Source: Candidatus Zhuqueibacterota bacterium RBG_16_48_16 (lineage in GTDB: Bacteria > Zhuqueibacterota > Zhuqueibacteria > Residuimicrobiales > Sediminimicrobiaceae). From it: a stretch of DNA of 8,183 nt. The first letter of the stretch is position 1; each line of letters starts with the position of its first letter. This document shows, one piece after another, positions 1 to 6,352 of the stretch. Where the stretch lies: positions 1 through 8,183 of the forward strand of contig METF01000095.1 of assembly GCA_001771235.1 (NCBI GenBank). Direction: 5' to 3'. Under the pieces are notes generated by a model, which made no database searches, had not been told where the DNA came from, and saw nothing but the letters and a program-made list of their open reading frames with translations. A program made the translations under genes and the position numbers.

Positions 1-23
1 CGCTGGGATGTGGGCGTGCGATC

Positions 24-1016
24 TTATGGAGGTTTGATCGCAAAACACAGCAAGGGCCTGCTGCTGAGCACGGGATTATTTATGCGGTTTTGATTGACTT
101 TTTCGAGCTGGAAATTCCCATCTTTCTCTATGAATCTTTGCCCGGTTATGGATGACTTTTCACCCGGTGTATCAAAGATGGATAGAGGCAGCTTGTATAT
201 CTCTCCCCGCTCGTTGCTGATAAAAATATCGGAACCGGCAAAGCAAATTCCTTCGCCTTTTCCTGCCGCTGAGGTGATGCGCTTGAATTTACCCGCCAGA
301 TAGTTGTCACTCTCCGAGGGTTTTTCGAACAGATAGATGTATTCATAACACAAAACCAGTAAAAGACTCCCATCAATCGATGCGTCCGCGGCGGTGACGG
401 CGCCGTAAATTTTGAACTCTTCGATTTCGGTCAGCGTTTGCCGAGCATTGTCTTCGAGCGATTCGAATCTGTACAGCCTGGTTATTTTTTCACGTGCATG
501 TTTGGTCAGGCAATAAAGTCGTCCATTTGCATAAAAAAGCGCCTCGCAATCAAAATTCGCGTTTGCGCCATTTCCTGAGCTCACCCTATCAGGAAAAGTA
601 AAGACAATATGCATGATCACGGATGTGGAATCGGCCTCGAAGGGATTCGGCTCGTTGACGACATAAATCGTCAGCTCCTGGTTTTTTTCCCGGTTGTTGC
701 CAAAGTCGCCAATGTAAAGGTGCCCGGAATCATCGATGGCGATGTCTTCCCAATCTACGTTTTTGCCTCCGTGAATTCGCACTTCCCGGATCAATTCCCC
801 TTCCGCTGTGGTGGCAAAGATGCGTGCCCGATCGCCGCGATCGTTGTGGGTCCAGAACACTCTCTCAAACCGGCGACTCTTGACCAGGCCGGACGATTCG
901 GCTATTTTATTGGAGCCGAACTTTCCATAGGGCGTCCAGGCGATCTCATCCTGAGTCGCTGAACATGCTAGCAGGAAACAGATTGCGACGAGGGCATGGA
1001 GGGCTATTTTGTACAA
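24..1016 (-). CDS. Beta-propeller lipoprotein, function unknown
   Basis: This 330-residue protein has a type II signal peptide with lipobox LLAC, C18 being the lipidated cysteine. The +2 residue is serine, which by the E. coli rule would not retain it in the inner membrane. The mature part has repeated strand-turn units like a beta-propeller: ESSGLVKS (40-47), FWTHNDRGDRARIFA (54-68), DWEDIAIDDSGHLYIGDFGNNR (88-109), then further blades with FDCEALFYANGRLYCLTK, DGSLLLVLCY and GEGICFAGSDIFISNERG. The first motifs recur in uncharacterised secreted bacterial propeller proteins. I see no catalytic signature. The start is TTG (1016-1014), supported by AAGGAG 5 nt upstream and by the absence of any ATG in the signal peptide. 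It is 239 bp from the upstream gene and probably has its own promoter. Confidence 0.8.
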   Translation of the reverse strand: MYKIALHALVAICFLLACSATQDEIAWTPYGKFGSNKIAESSGLVKSRRFERVFWTHNDRGDRARIFATTAEGELIREVRIHGGKNVDWEDIAIDDSGHLYIGDFGNNREKNQELTIYVVNEPNPFEADSTSVIMHIVFTFPDRVSSGNGANANFDCEALFYANGRLYCLTKHAREKITRLYRFESLEDNARQTLTEIEEFKIYGAVTAADASIDGSLLLVLCYEYIYLFEKPSESDNYLAGKFKRITSAAGKGEGICFAGSDIFISNERGEIYKLPLSIFDTPGEKSSITGQRFIEKDGNFQLEKVNQNRINNPVLSSRPLLCFAIKPP

Positions 1017-1255
1017 TTCGGCTCCTTGATAAACATCACTTGAACCTTATTTTTGTCTTTCTCAAAGCACTATTATCCTGCCAATAATTATTCTGCCCCA
1101 AGATTTCAAGCATAAAATCTTTCAGTATGGCTGAACTTTCGCTGTAGTACCAATTTGAGCGATTTTTATCAGTTAGGGTTCGGATCTCAAGCTTTAGCGC
1201 GCCGGAGCAGAGAGCAAGATAAAGCGTGAACACCGAATATAACTTTACAGGATTG

Positions 1256-2110
1256 TCAATTCAGGATAAACATAAATCCGACTTCCGGGGCAACGTCGGT
1301 CGCCTTGGACGTCACACCAAAGCCGCTTCCTGCTTTAAAGTAAATACTGCGATTTAAAAACCACTGAATCTCCGGCACCAGCGCGATCTCGTCATCCGAA
1401 CCTTCCATCATGGCAAAAAATCGAAAACGATTGGACACCCTTTTCAGGTATTCGATAGCATATTCGCCAACGCCGGCTACTTTCTCGCCTGTGTCATAAT
1501 CCACAGCCACACGAAAGGTCATCGTACCCCATCCGAATCCCTTTACCATGCCTGTACCGAGCTTGAATTCCCAGGCGCTGGTGCCAATAAGGCTGTTTTT
1601 CTCACCCGTCGGCAAAACGTACTCGAAATAATTGAAAAACTCCGGCGTCCTGGCGTTTTCAAAGTTCCATCGCCACCGGATTTGTCCTTCCACGTCGCTG
1701 AGGCCGAATTTTTCGATCTCTTGCGGCACGGTGGAGAAATCCTTCTCGGACTTGTTGAACTCGGCGCCAATGATTCCTGCTTCGAATTCAAGGGCCAACC
1801 TGTCGGAAACACCATAGCCAATAAAAATCAACCCTTCGTTCGCCTCATAGCGGCCCCGGTATTCCCGTGTCGAGCCATGGCCAAAGTCATACGGCTCATA
1901 TTCCACATTGTGGTCGTAATAGTATTCATGAAAAGGGTAAATTAATATTTCGCCTTTGCGAACGTATGTGCCGAACTGGGACGTCGGCATACCCGTGCCG
2001 CGATCACCCAGGTAAGCGGGAAGCGACTCCTGGGCAGGACTTTTTTCCGGTTGAAGAAAGATGACGGTTACTATCAGCAGTAATATGGATAGAGATCTTT
2101 TAGCCTTCAT
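1256..2110 (-). CDS. Outer-membrane beta-barrel, MetA-pathway/transporter type
   Basis: This 284-residue protein has a signal peptide (residues 1-27, KAKRSLSILLLIVTVIFL, with cleavage near SPA-QE) followed by alternating beta-strand sequence to the C-terminus. FNYFEYVLPTGEKNSLIGTS (159-178) and GFGWGTMTFRVAVDYDTGE (191-209) resemble the blocks I know from the family annotated 'putative MetA-pathway of phenol degradation', many members of which are simply predicted outer-membrane channels. The chain ends FILN rather than in an aromatic residue. The frame is open up to 2257, but the ATG at 2110 is chosen. It has AAGGAG 6 nt upstream and a typical signal peptide begins there, while the extra 49 residues are basic, unlike a signal, and partly encoded by the tandem repeat. 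No link to phenol use is implied. Neighbouring gaps of 199 and 239 bp suggest a separate transcript. Confidence 0.8.
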   Translation of the reverse strand: MKAKRSLSILLLIVTVIFLQPEKSPAQESLPAYLGDRGTGMPTSQFGTYVRKGEILIYPFHEYYYDHNVEYEPYDFGHGSTREYRGRYEANEGLIFIGYGVSDRLALEFEAGIIGAEFNKSEKDFSTVPQEIEKFGLSDVEGQIRWRWNFENARTPEFFNYFEYVLPTGEKNSLIGTSAWEFKLGTGMVKGFGWGTMTFRVAVDYDTGEKVAGVGEYAIEYLKRVSNRFRFFAMMEGSDDEIALVPEIQWFLNRSIYFKAGSGFGVTSKATDVAPEVGFMFILN

Positions 2111-2144
2111 AGTACACTCCTTTTTTGTAACCCTCAAAAAATCG

Positions 2145-2172
2145 TTCTGCCGATCAATTATTCTGCCGATCA
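2145..2172. repeat. Tandem 12-bp direct repeat with 16-bp period upstream of the barrel gene
   Basis: TTCTGCCGATCA occurs exactly twice, at 2145-2156 and 2161-2172, separated by ATTA. It lies 35-62 bp before the start codon of the gene at 2110, where promoter and operator elements would be expected. The second copy is followed by an AGAATTCT palindrome (2172-2179). A regulatory role is plausible but not shown. The repeat also explains why the upstream in-frame extension reads as a repetitive peptide. Confidence 0.4.
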
Positions 2173-2251
2173 GAATTCTTTGTTGAAGACACCATGGTAA
2201 CCACTCCCTGGTCCTGGCATTGCGCCATTTGGGGCGAAATATACTTTTACT

Positions 2252-2288
2252 TGTCATTCAGTCCCGATCCCGGAACTTTGGAATGACA
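2252..2288. repeat. Hairpin-forming palindrome downstream of the lipoprotein gene
   Basis: The arms TGTCATTC (2252-2259) and GAATGACA (2281-2288) pair perfectly. Inside them GTCCCG and CGGAAC pair with one mismatch, which gives a longer interrupted stem. It begins 21 bp after the stop codon at 2310. Neither strand has a following T-run, so it is not a standard intrinsic terminator. It may act as a transcript-end stabiliser or be a dispersed palindromic repeat. Confidence 0.5.
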
Positions 2289-2309
2289 GCTAAAGTCACC
2301 AGAACCGTA

Positions 2310-2624
2310 TTAGGGTTTGACGCGCTCGTCAATTCTCACAACATGACCTTTATTCTTTCGCTCATGTTCTCGGCTATACGGAAGGACCTTATCCTTGCTG
2401 TCGAGCCATCGGGTCAACAGATACTCGTTGCCTCCATGAGCCTCCTTTTCAGTGCACACGGCCCGGTACTGCATTTGTTGCCCCTCAGGTTTCGGCTCCT
2501 CCTTTTTTGCGGTCACCTGGGGAGAGGAATTGGCCGCTTTCCCCTGGTCGTCGGATTTGCAGCCGACGAGTATTCCAATCATGAGAACGAAGAGACAAGC
2601 AACAGCAACAGGCTTGCACATCAT
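2310..2624 (-). CDS. Small lipoprotein, function unknown
   Basis: This 104-residue protein has a type II signal peptide: hydrophobic residues 6-20 and lipobox LVGC with C22 as the lipidated cysteine. Residues 23-50 form a polar linker rich in Lys, Gln, Glu and Pro. The folded part is only about 50 residues (YRAVCTEKEAHGGNEYLLTRW and a charged tail) with a single further cysteine. Two consecutive ATGs (2624 and 2621) are possible: AAGGAG lies 4 nt before the first and 7 nt before the second, so the second is slightly favoured by spacing. The protein changes by one residue either way. It is the last gene of the tight three-gene run. I do not recognise the family. Confidence 0.75.
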   Translation of the reverse strand: MMCKPVAVACLFVLMIGILVGCKSDDQGKAANSSPQVTAKKEEPKPEGQQMQYRAVCTEKEAHGGNEYLLTRWLDSKDKVLPYSREHERKNKGHVVRIDERVKP

Positions 2625-2634
2625 GAATCTCCTT

Positions 2635-2856
2635 CTAAGATTTTGCCAACCGCAGGATTGCGTTCAACGCGAAGGTGCCCCCTGCAATCAATGCCGCATC
2701 GACGGCGGTGGCCGGGGTGTCGAACATGCCGGCGTCAAACCACTCCTTCAATTGCAGCACCACAAAGGCGACCACGGCGACCTTTATCGTGCGAACGAAA
2801 ATATCAACCCATCCGCTGGGAAAGACGACACTTGACCAATTCCGGGAACTCTGCAT
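2635..2856 (-). CDS. Small two-segment membrane protein, function unknown
   Basis: This 73-residue protein has one clear membrane helix (about residues 17-36, VDIFVRTIKVAVVAFVVLQL) and a second, weaker hydrophobic segment (about 51-68, AVDAALIAGGTFALNAIL), separated by an acidic KEWFDAG turn. It has no cleavable signal peptide. A strong GAGGAG site 7 nt before the ATG overlaps the stop codon of the upstream gene, and the next gene starts 10 bp after its stop. It is therefore very likely a real, co-translated gene. Its size and two-helix plan resemble holin-like or transporter-accessory proteins, but I see no family-specific motif and no phage genes nearby. Its place in the operon suggests an accessory part of the exporter cluster. 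Confidence 0.75.
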   Translation of the reverse strand: MQSSRNWSSVVFPSGWVDIFVRTIKVAVVAFVVLQLKEWFDAGMFDTPATAVDAALIAGGTFALNAILRLAKS

Positions 2857-2868
2857 CTTTTTTCTCCT

Positions 2869-3591
2869 CTACCTTTTAGCGACTGCTTCGGACGGTGGCA
2901 CTTCAAGGAACTGTGCCGGGCTGAGCACGAGCTGGTCAAAGCCGACTCCTTCCATTCCCGCCTGCAGGCGTACCGTAATCTCTCCACTGGTACGGAAATA
3001 GACCAGTGCCGGCTCAGAGGAGTTGTCCTCCAGTTTAAAGTCAACCCAGCTCCAGCCTTGCTGCGCTGGCCCCTGGGCCGTCAGGTAACTCCCCGTGCCC
3101 GGCTTAAAGACCTCCTTGTTTGCCTTGTCAACCGCATTGGCAAATTGCGCCCAGAGCAGGTTTGCCTGTGACTTGACCTTGGGCGCCCCAACTTTCATGT
3201 GAACCCAGCAACGGTAGGGTATGCCTTGTTGAACCTCTACCTTAAAGGTCACGTGGGGATCATTCTCAGGTGGTGGATCCAGCTCGTCCCCCGTGTTAGG
3301 CGTGCCAACCATCTTGCCACCAGGCGAGGCCGGGTCGTCCCAAAAGTCAAACTCGGACAAGGCTTTCTTTGACAGATCGGAGGCATAGACGATGATCTCC
3401 GGCGCCGAACCGCCCGGCTTTTTTTCCTGGGCGTCGGCCGCAACAGCATTATTCTTCGACGCAGGCTGGGGATCTTCTGCCCATGCGGGTGGCACAACTG
3501 CGATAACACAAACCAATGCAAAAACTGCCACAATAGCAACGGCCACAATCAGCGGCTTATGCCTGGTCATTAAATTCGACTTGCTTATCAT
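2869..3591 (-). CDS. Secreted jelly-roll (CBM6/malectin-like) protein
   Basis: This 240-residue protein has a signal peptide or N-terminal anchor (residues 8-38) ending in AWA-ED, then a linker rich in Ala, Gln and Lys to about residue 62. Residues 64-230 look like a single beta-sandwich domain: EIIVYASDL at the start, a WDDPASPGGKMV block, HVTFKVEVQQGIPYRCWVHMK in the middle, GWSWVDFKL, and a terminal EGVGFDQLVLSPAQFL. This series of blocks, especially the closing 'G-x-D-Q-(I/L)-VLSP' strand, is familiar from carbohydrate-binding-like domains in secreted proteins of uncultured bacteria. Binding to sugar is inferred, and no catalytic residues are evident. The ATG at 3591 is preferred because GAGGT lies 7 nt upstream, and the methionine at residue 8 has no such site. 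Only 12 bp separate it from the next gene, so those two are co-transcribed. Confidence 0.8.
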   Translation of the reverse strand: MISKSNLMTRHKPLIVAVAIVAVFALVCVIAVVPPAWAEDPQPASKNNAVAADAQEKKPGGSAPEIIVYASDLSKKALSEFDFWDDPASPGGKMVGTPNTGDELDPPPENDPHVTFKVEVQQGIPYRCWVHMKVGAPKVKSQANLLWAQFANAVDKANKEVFKPGTGSYLTAQGPAQQGWSWVDFKLEDNSSEPALVYFRTSGEITVRLQAGMEGVGFDQLVLSPAQFLEVPPSEAVAKR

Positions 3592-3642
3592 ATTATGTAC
3601 CTCGTGTTTTTATTCAAGCACAGGAACGACATTAAAAGAACT

Positions 3643-3723
3643 GAATGATGAATCACGAATGATGAATGAGGATTCAATCAGTTACTAGTGCGCTCATCCT
3701 TCATTATTCATCATTCATCATTC
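3643..3723. repeat. Imperfect inverted repeat rich in GAATGATGAAT units
   Basis: The left arm (3643-3673) has GAATGATGAAT, then CAC, then GAATGATGAATGAGGAT. The right arm (3695-3723) is, read backwards, GAATGATGAATG followed by ATGAATAATGAAGGATG. The arms pair with several mismatches around a middle of about 20 nt containing ACTAGT. It starts 2 bp after the permease stop and fills most of the 133-bp gap before the next gene. It may be a small dispersed repeat (MITE-like) or an RNA hairpin that limits read-through or trims the transcript between the two halves of the cluster. Low complexity weakens any firm call. Confidence 0.5.
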
Positions 3724-3724
3724 T

Positions 3725-5155
3725 TCAAGCCCCTCCCGTATCGATCTTTTTGCGGCGGAGCCGGTAAAGAATCACGATGCCCACGATCAATACCACCGGC
3801 CCGCCGATGGCAAACGGAAGCACACCACCGGGATTGAGTTTGGTATACTTTTCCACTGTCAGGTGGATACCCGGGCTGGCAATCGGTTGGCTGGTGGCAT
3901 CCGGGCCTGCGGGCTCGGGAATGACGACCATGTAGACCAGGTAGTCGCCATCCAGTATGGCATTGACTCTCCAGGAAAGATGGGCCGACTGGCCTGCTGC
4001 AAGAGACTCTATGTACTGGGTGCGTTGTGGCGACCAGTCCTCGGGATCGACAATATCGCCGGCCGCGTTGAGATTGATGATGTTCATCGCCACACACAGC
4101 GGGGCAGAGGCCTCGGCTGTCTTGTTGGTGACCAGGGTATTGTACAGAATATGCTCACCTGCCCTTACGTTCTTGTATTCCATGTCTATGGTAATCGCCA
4201 GGGGTTGTTGCTGCATCGTGGAGGCGGTTTCCTCTACCCCCTGTTGTTGCGCCCTGGCAGGAGAGGTGCTCAGGATGACCATGATACCGGCGACCATTGA
4301 CAAGCCCAACAAGCGGCCCAAAGACGACCGTAGCTTGCTGGCTTTTCCCCCCTCGAGGCGGAGACTGCTGGCAGACCAAAAAAGCAAGCCGAGGATGAGG
4401 CCGGAAAACAGCGCGGGAGCAATAAGCCATGACTTGAATTCGTCCAAAGTCCGATTATTTACCAGCATCTTTGACAGGAAATGATAGGCTGCCGCAACCG
4501 GATTCGATTGCTGGAGCAGTTGCCCCATAGCGCCGCTCTGGGCATGGCCGGGTAACTGAGTCGGAATGAGGAAAACAACATAGATGCCCAGGCTGACGAA
4601 AAAGCTAGACTTGTTGGTGTTGGACCAAAAACTTACGAGCATGCCCAGGCCGGTAAAGCCAGGAGCCAGCAGGGAGCCAACTATGGCACCCCAGGGCACA
4701 GCCTGGCCAAAAACTTCATTGCCCTGGGAGAGCACCTTCATGTAGGGGACGGTGATGGCCAATGCCAAAGGCCAGGGCGACATGGCGGCGAGGAACTTGC
4801 CGACGATAATCTGTCTGCGGCTCGTCGGGGTTAACAGCAGTCCTTCGAGGGTCGATCTTTCCCGCTCACCACTGATGCTGTCCGAGCTGATGACCAGACA
4901 GATGAACAACCCGACAGCAATTGCGGTCTTGAGCAGCTCGTACACCATTTCCTGCGGTGGGATCAGGCTCAGCTCGCTATTGCTGGCCATCACATAGGTA
5001 ATGATTCCCAACAGAATGCTGTAAATGAGAAGGAGGATGGGCGCCTTGCCTCCCATCCACAGCTCGGCAAGCTCCCTCAGGAACACAAGCCACCAGGTGG
5101 GCGCCGTGCCCCGCGGCTGAAGCCGGGCTTCTTTTACGTTCTTGTTGTTGTTCAT
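3725..5155 (-). CDS. ABC-2 permease fused to a C-terminal extracytoplasmic domain
   Basis: This 476-residue inner-membrane protein pairs with the ATPase whose stop codon it overlaps. GGAGGT lies 7 nt before the ATG. Residues 1-265 form an ABC-2 permease with six likely membrane segments (about 39-57, 74-91, 121-138, 154-176, 183-202, 242-264). The cytoplasmic SGERERSTLEGLLLTP motif (95-110), followed by SRRQIIVGK, is a hallmark of the family. Residues 273-302 then look like a Sec signal peptide: basic RSSLGR, a hydrophobic core GLSMVAGIMVILS, and an ARA-QQQ junction resembling a signal peptidase site. After it comes a domain of about 125 residues (315-435) with strand-rich sequence (ITIDMEYKNVRAGEHILYNT, WRVNAILDGDYLVYMVVI) similar in style to CARDB/NEW3-type beta-sandwiches. 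A last membrane helix (446-464) ends in basic RLRRKK. This looks like a fusion of a permease with a separate membrane-anchored periplasmic protein. The role of the extra domain is unknown. Confidence 0.88.
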   Translation of the reverse strand: MNNNKNVKEARLQPRGTAPTWWLVFLRELAELWMGGKAPILLLIYSILLGIITYVMASNSELSLIPPQEMVYELLKTAIAVGLFICLVISSDSISGERERSTLEGLLLTPTSRRQIIVGKFLAAMSPWPLALAITVPYMKVLSQGNEVFGQAVPWGAIVGSLLAPGFTGLGMLVSFWSNTNKSSFFVSLGIYVVFLIPTQLPGHAQSGAMGQLLQQSNPVAAAYHFLSKMLVNNRTLDEFKSWLIAPALFSGLILGLLFWSASSLRLEGGKASKLRSSLGRLLGLSMVAGIMVILSTSPARAQQQGVEETASTMQQQPLAITIDMEYKNVRAGEHILYNTLVTNKTAEASAPLCVAMNIINLNAAGDIVDPEDWSPQRTQYIESLAAGQSAHLSWRVNAILDGDYLVYMVVIPEPAGPDATSQPIASPGIHLTVEKYTKLNPGGVLPFAIGGPVVLIVGIVILYRLRRKKIDTGGA

Positions 5156-6177
5156 GAAATGACCTCCTCGGTTAGGTGAAGAAAGACTTCTTGTAAGCGG
5201 CCGACTTCGCCCTCAAACCTTAAAATCTGAACTTCGTCGCAGATGAGAGCCGCCAGAATTTTATTGTTGAGATGAGGTCCTTCTAAAATCTCATCAGCCG
5301 ATTCCGTGACTTCTACCCGCAGCCAGCCGGCCTTCCCGTCCATGGGAGTTGCCTCTATGACATTGGGCGTTTCCTGTAATACTTTCAGAGCTTTTTCCAC
5401 CGACTCTGATGGCACCTGGATGCGAATACCCTTTCCCTGGGCCATCTTACCGGGACGGGACTGGGCTTGTCCGATGACTTCGGTCACGGTTCCTGAGGCG
5501 ACGACCTGCCCCAGGCTCAAGATGATCACGTCGTCGCAAACGCTCTCAACCTCCCAGAGCATGTGGCTGCACAAAATGACACCGGCATTCCGTTCCTGGG
5601 CAATCCACCGCACCAGCTCCAGCAGCTCTTGTTGGCCGCGGGGATCCAGCCCCAGGGTGGGTTCATCGAGGAAAACGACGACCGGATCGTTGAGGATCGC
5701 GCGGGCAATGCCCAGTCGTTGCCGCATGCCGCGGCTGTATGTGCCGACCAGGGATTTTGCCCTGTGCTCCAGGCCCACTTCTTTGAGCAGCGCCAAGCCG
5801 TTCGCTTTGGCGTCCGCAGCGGTTCGCCCATAGAGCTGACCGAAAAAAGTCATGCACTCGATTCCGGTCATGTGCTTGGGAAATCCCAGGCTCTCGGGCA
5901 GAACGCCGATCCTGCGGCGGATTTCCTCGGGATGTTCGGAGCCAAGCCCGTCCACCTCAAAGTGGCCCGAATCCGGCTCCATAATCGTTGTCAGGATACG
6001 GATTGCCGTGGTCTTTCCCGCTCCGTTGGGGCCAAGAAAACCCAGGATACGCCCGGCTTTCAGGGAGAACGACAATCCCCGCAGCGCCTCCCTGGCTCCA
6101 TAGGATTTCCGCAGGTTTTCGGCCACTAACACCTCGACTCCGGAGATTGGTTGTTTGGAATTACTGCTTTGGGTCAT
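5152..6177 (-). CDS. ABC transporter ATP-binding protein (ABC-2 type exporter)
   Basis: This 341-residue cytoplasmic ATPase powers the permease encoded next to it. All nucleotide-binding motifs are present: Walker A GPNGAGKTT (49-57), a PES sequence at the Q-loop position (94-96), signature YSRGMRQR (147-154), Walker B VVVFLDEP (166-173), D-loop LGLDPRG (175-181) and switch histidine H205 in CSHML. The catalytic core ends near residue 235. The remaining hundred or so residues form a C-terminal extension, common in the DrrA/CcmA/NatA-like group that works with ABC-2 permeases. It includes a linker at about 238-250 and a region (about 251-340) that looks like a small alpha/beta regulatory fold. 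The start is set by a full AAGGAGGT ribosome site 9 nt before the ATG. The gene overlaps the permease by 4 nt (ATGA), so translation is coupled. The transported substrate cannot be inferred. Confidence 0.95.
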   Translation of the reverse strand: MTQSSNSKQPISGVEVLVAENLRKSYGAREALRGLSFSLKAGRILGFLGPNGAGKTTAIRILTTIMEPDSGHFEVDGLGSEHPEEIRRRIGVLPESLGFPKHMTGIECMTFFGQLYGRTAADAKANGLALLKEVGLEHRAKSLVGTYSRGMRQRLGIARAILNDPVVVFLDEPTLGLDPRGQQELLELVRWIAQERNAGVILCSHMLWEVESVCDDVIILSLGQVVASGTVTEVIGQAQSRPGKMAQGKGIRIQVPSESVEKALKVLQETPNVIEATPMDGKAGWLRVEVTESADEILEGPHLNNKILAALICDEVQILRFEGEVGRLQEVFLHLTEEVIS

Positions 6178-6262
6178 AAGCAGCGGACCTCCTTATCTTT
6201 CGCAAAATGGGTTTTTGTTCTCGCACGAACTCATCACTCCCGCACTATTTGTGAATTAACTG

Positions 6263-6278
6263 AATGTGCGACGCACTT
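6263..6278. promoter_or_regulatory. Palindromic operator-like site, copy 2
   Basis: AATGTGCGACGCACTT contains the 11-bp palindrome GTGCG-A-CGCAC (6266-6276) and is the exact reverse complement of the copy at 6329-6344. The centres are 65 bp apart, close to six helical turns, so dimers on both sites could sit on the same DNA face and form a loop. If the leader is transcribed, the two 16-nt arms could also pair as RNA. The ATPase start codon is 86 bp further on. Confidence 0.5.
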
Positions 6279-6285
6279 GGTTTTC

Positions 6286-6302
6286 TTGTTGTCAGGCAAC
6301 AA
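6286..6302. repeat. Short palindrome TTGTTG-N5-CAACAA between the two operator-like sites
   Basis: Perfect 6-bp arms are separated by TCAGG. The element lies in the 50-bp stretch between the two 16-bp inverted copies. It could be a third protein-binding site or the tip of a structured leader. A palindrome this small can occur by chance, so support is modest. Confidence 0.3.
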
Positions 6303-6328
6303 ATGGGTATAACTTTAGTCATTTCAAA

Positions 6329-6344
6329 AAGTGCGTCGCACATT
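6329..6344. promoter_or_regulatory. Palindromic operator-like site, copy 1 (proximal to the candidate -10)
   Basis: AAGTGCGTCGCACATT contains the 11-bp palindrome GTGCG-T-CGCAC (6331-6341). It is the exact reverse complement of the 16-mer at 6263-6278. If TATAAT at 6365-6360 is the -10, this copy is centred about 17 nt downstream of the transcription start, where a bound repressor would block transcription of the ABC genes. I do not recognise the regulator. Confidence 0.5.
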
Positions 6345-6352
6345 TATCACTT

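Noticed and set aside
1036..1233. A 65-codon minus-strand frame in the gap between the barrel and propeller genes
   Set aside because: It would start at GTG with no ribosome site upstream, its peptide has no recognisable features, and it fills a region of ordinary spacer composition. I treat 1017-1255 as non-coding, with only a 12-bp motif (1086-1097) of possible interest.
2111..2257. N-terminal extension of the barrel protein to an ATG at 2257
   Set aside because: The extension hides the signal peptide, has no ribosome site, and crosses a hairpin arm and the tandem repeat. The ATG at 2110 has AAGGAG and a proper signal peptide.
2635..2856. Phage holin
   Set aside because: The two-helix plan fits, but there are no endolysin or other phage genes, and the gene is embedded in an envelope operon.
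2220..2879. Plus-strand 219-codon frame across the lipoprotein and small membrane protein genes
   Set aside because: It spans two minus-strand genes with good ribosome sites and signal features, and its translation is low-complexity and basic with no family resemblance.
3643..3723. CRISPR-like array
   Set aside because: The repeated units are short, degenerate, inverted on the two arms and without regular spacers.
3711..4097. Minus-strand frame inside the permease gene
   Set aside because: It is rich in Arg, His, Gln and Pro and lies wholly in a shifted frame over the C-terminal domain, which has convincing coding sequence in its own frame.
5563..6129. Long plus-strand frame opposite the ATPase
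   Set aside because: The ATPase frame carries every conserved ABC motif. The opposite frame has no recognisable domain and no start signal.
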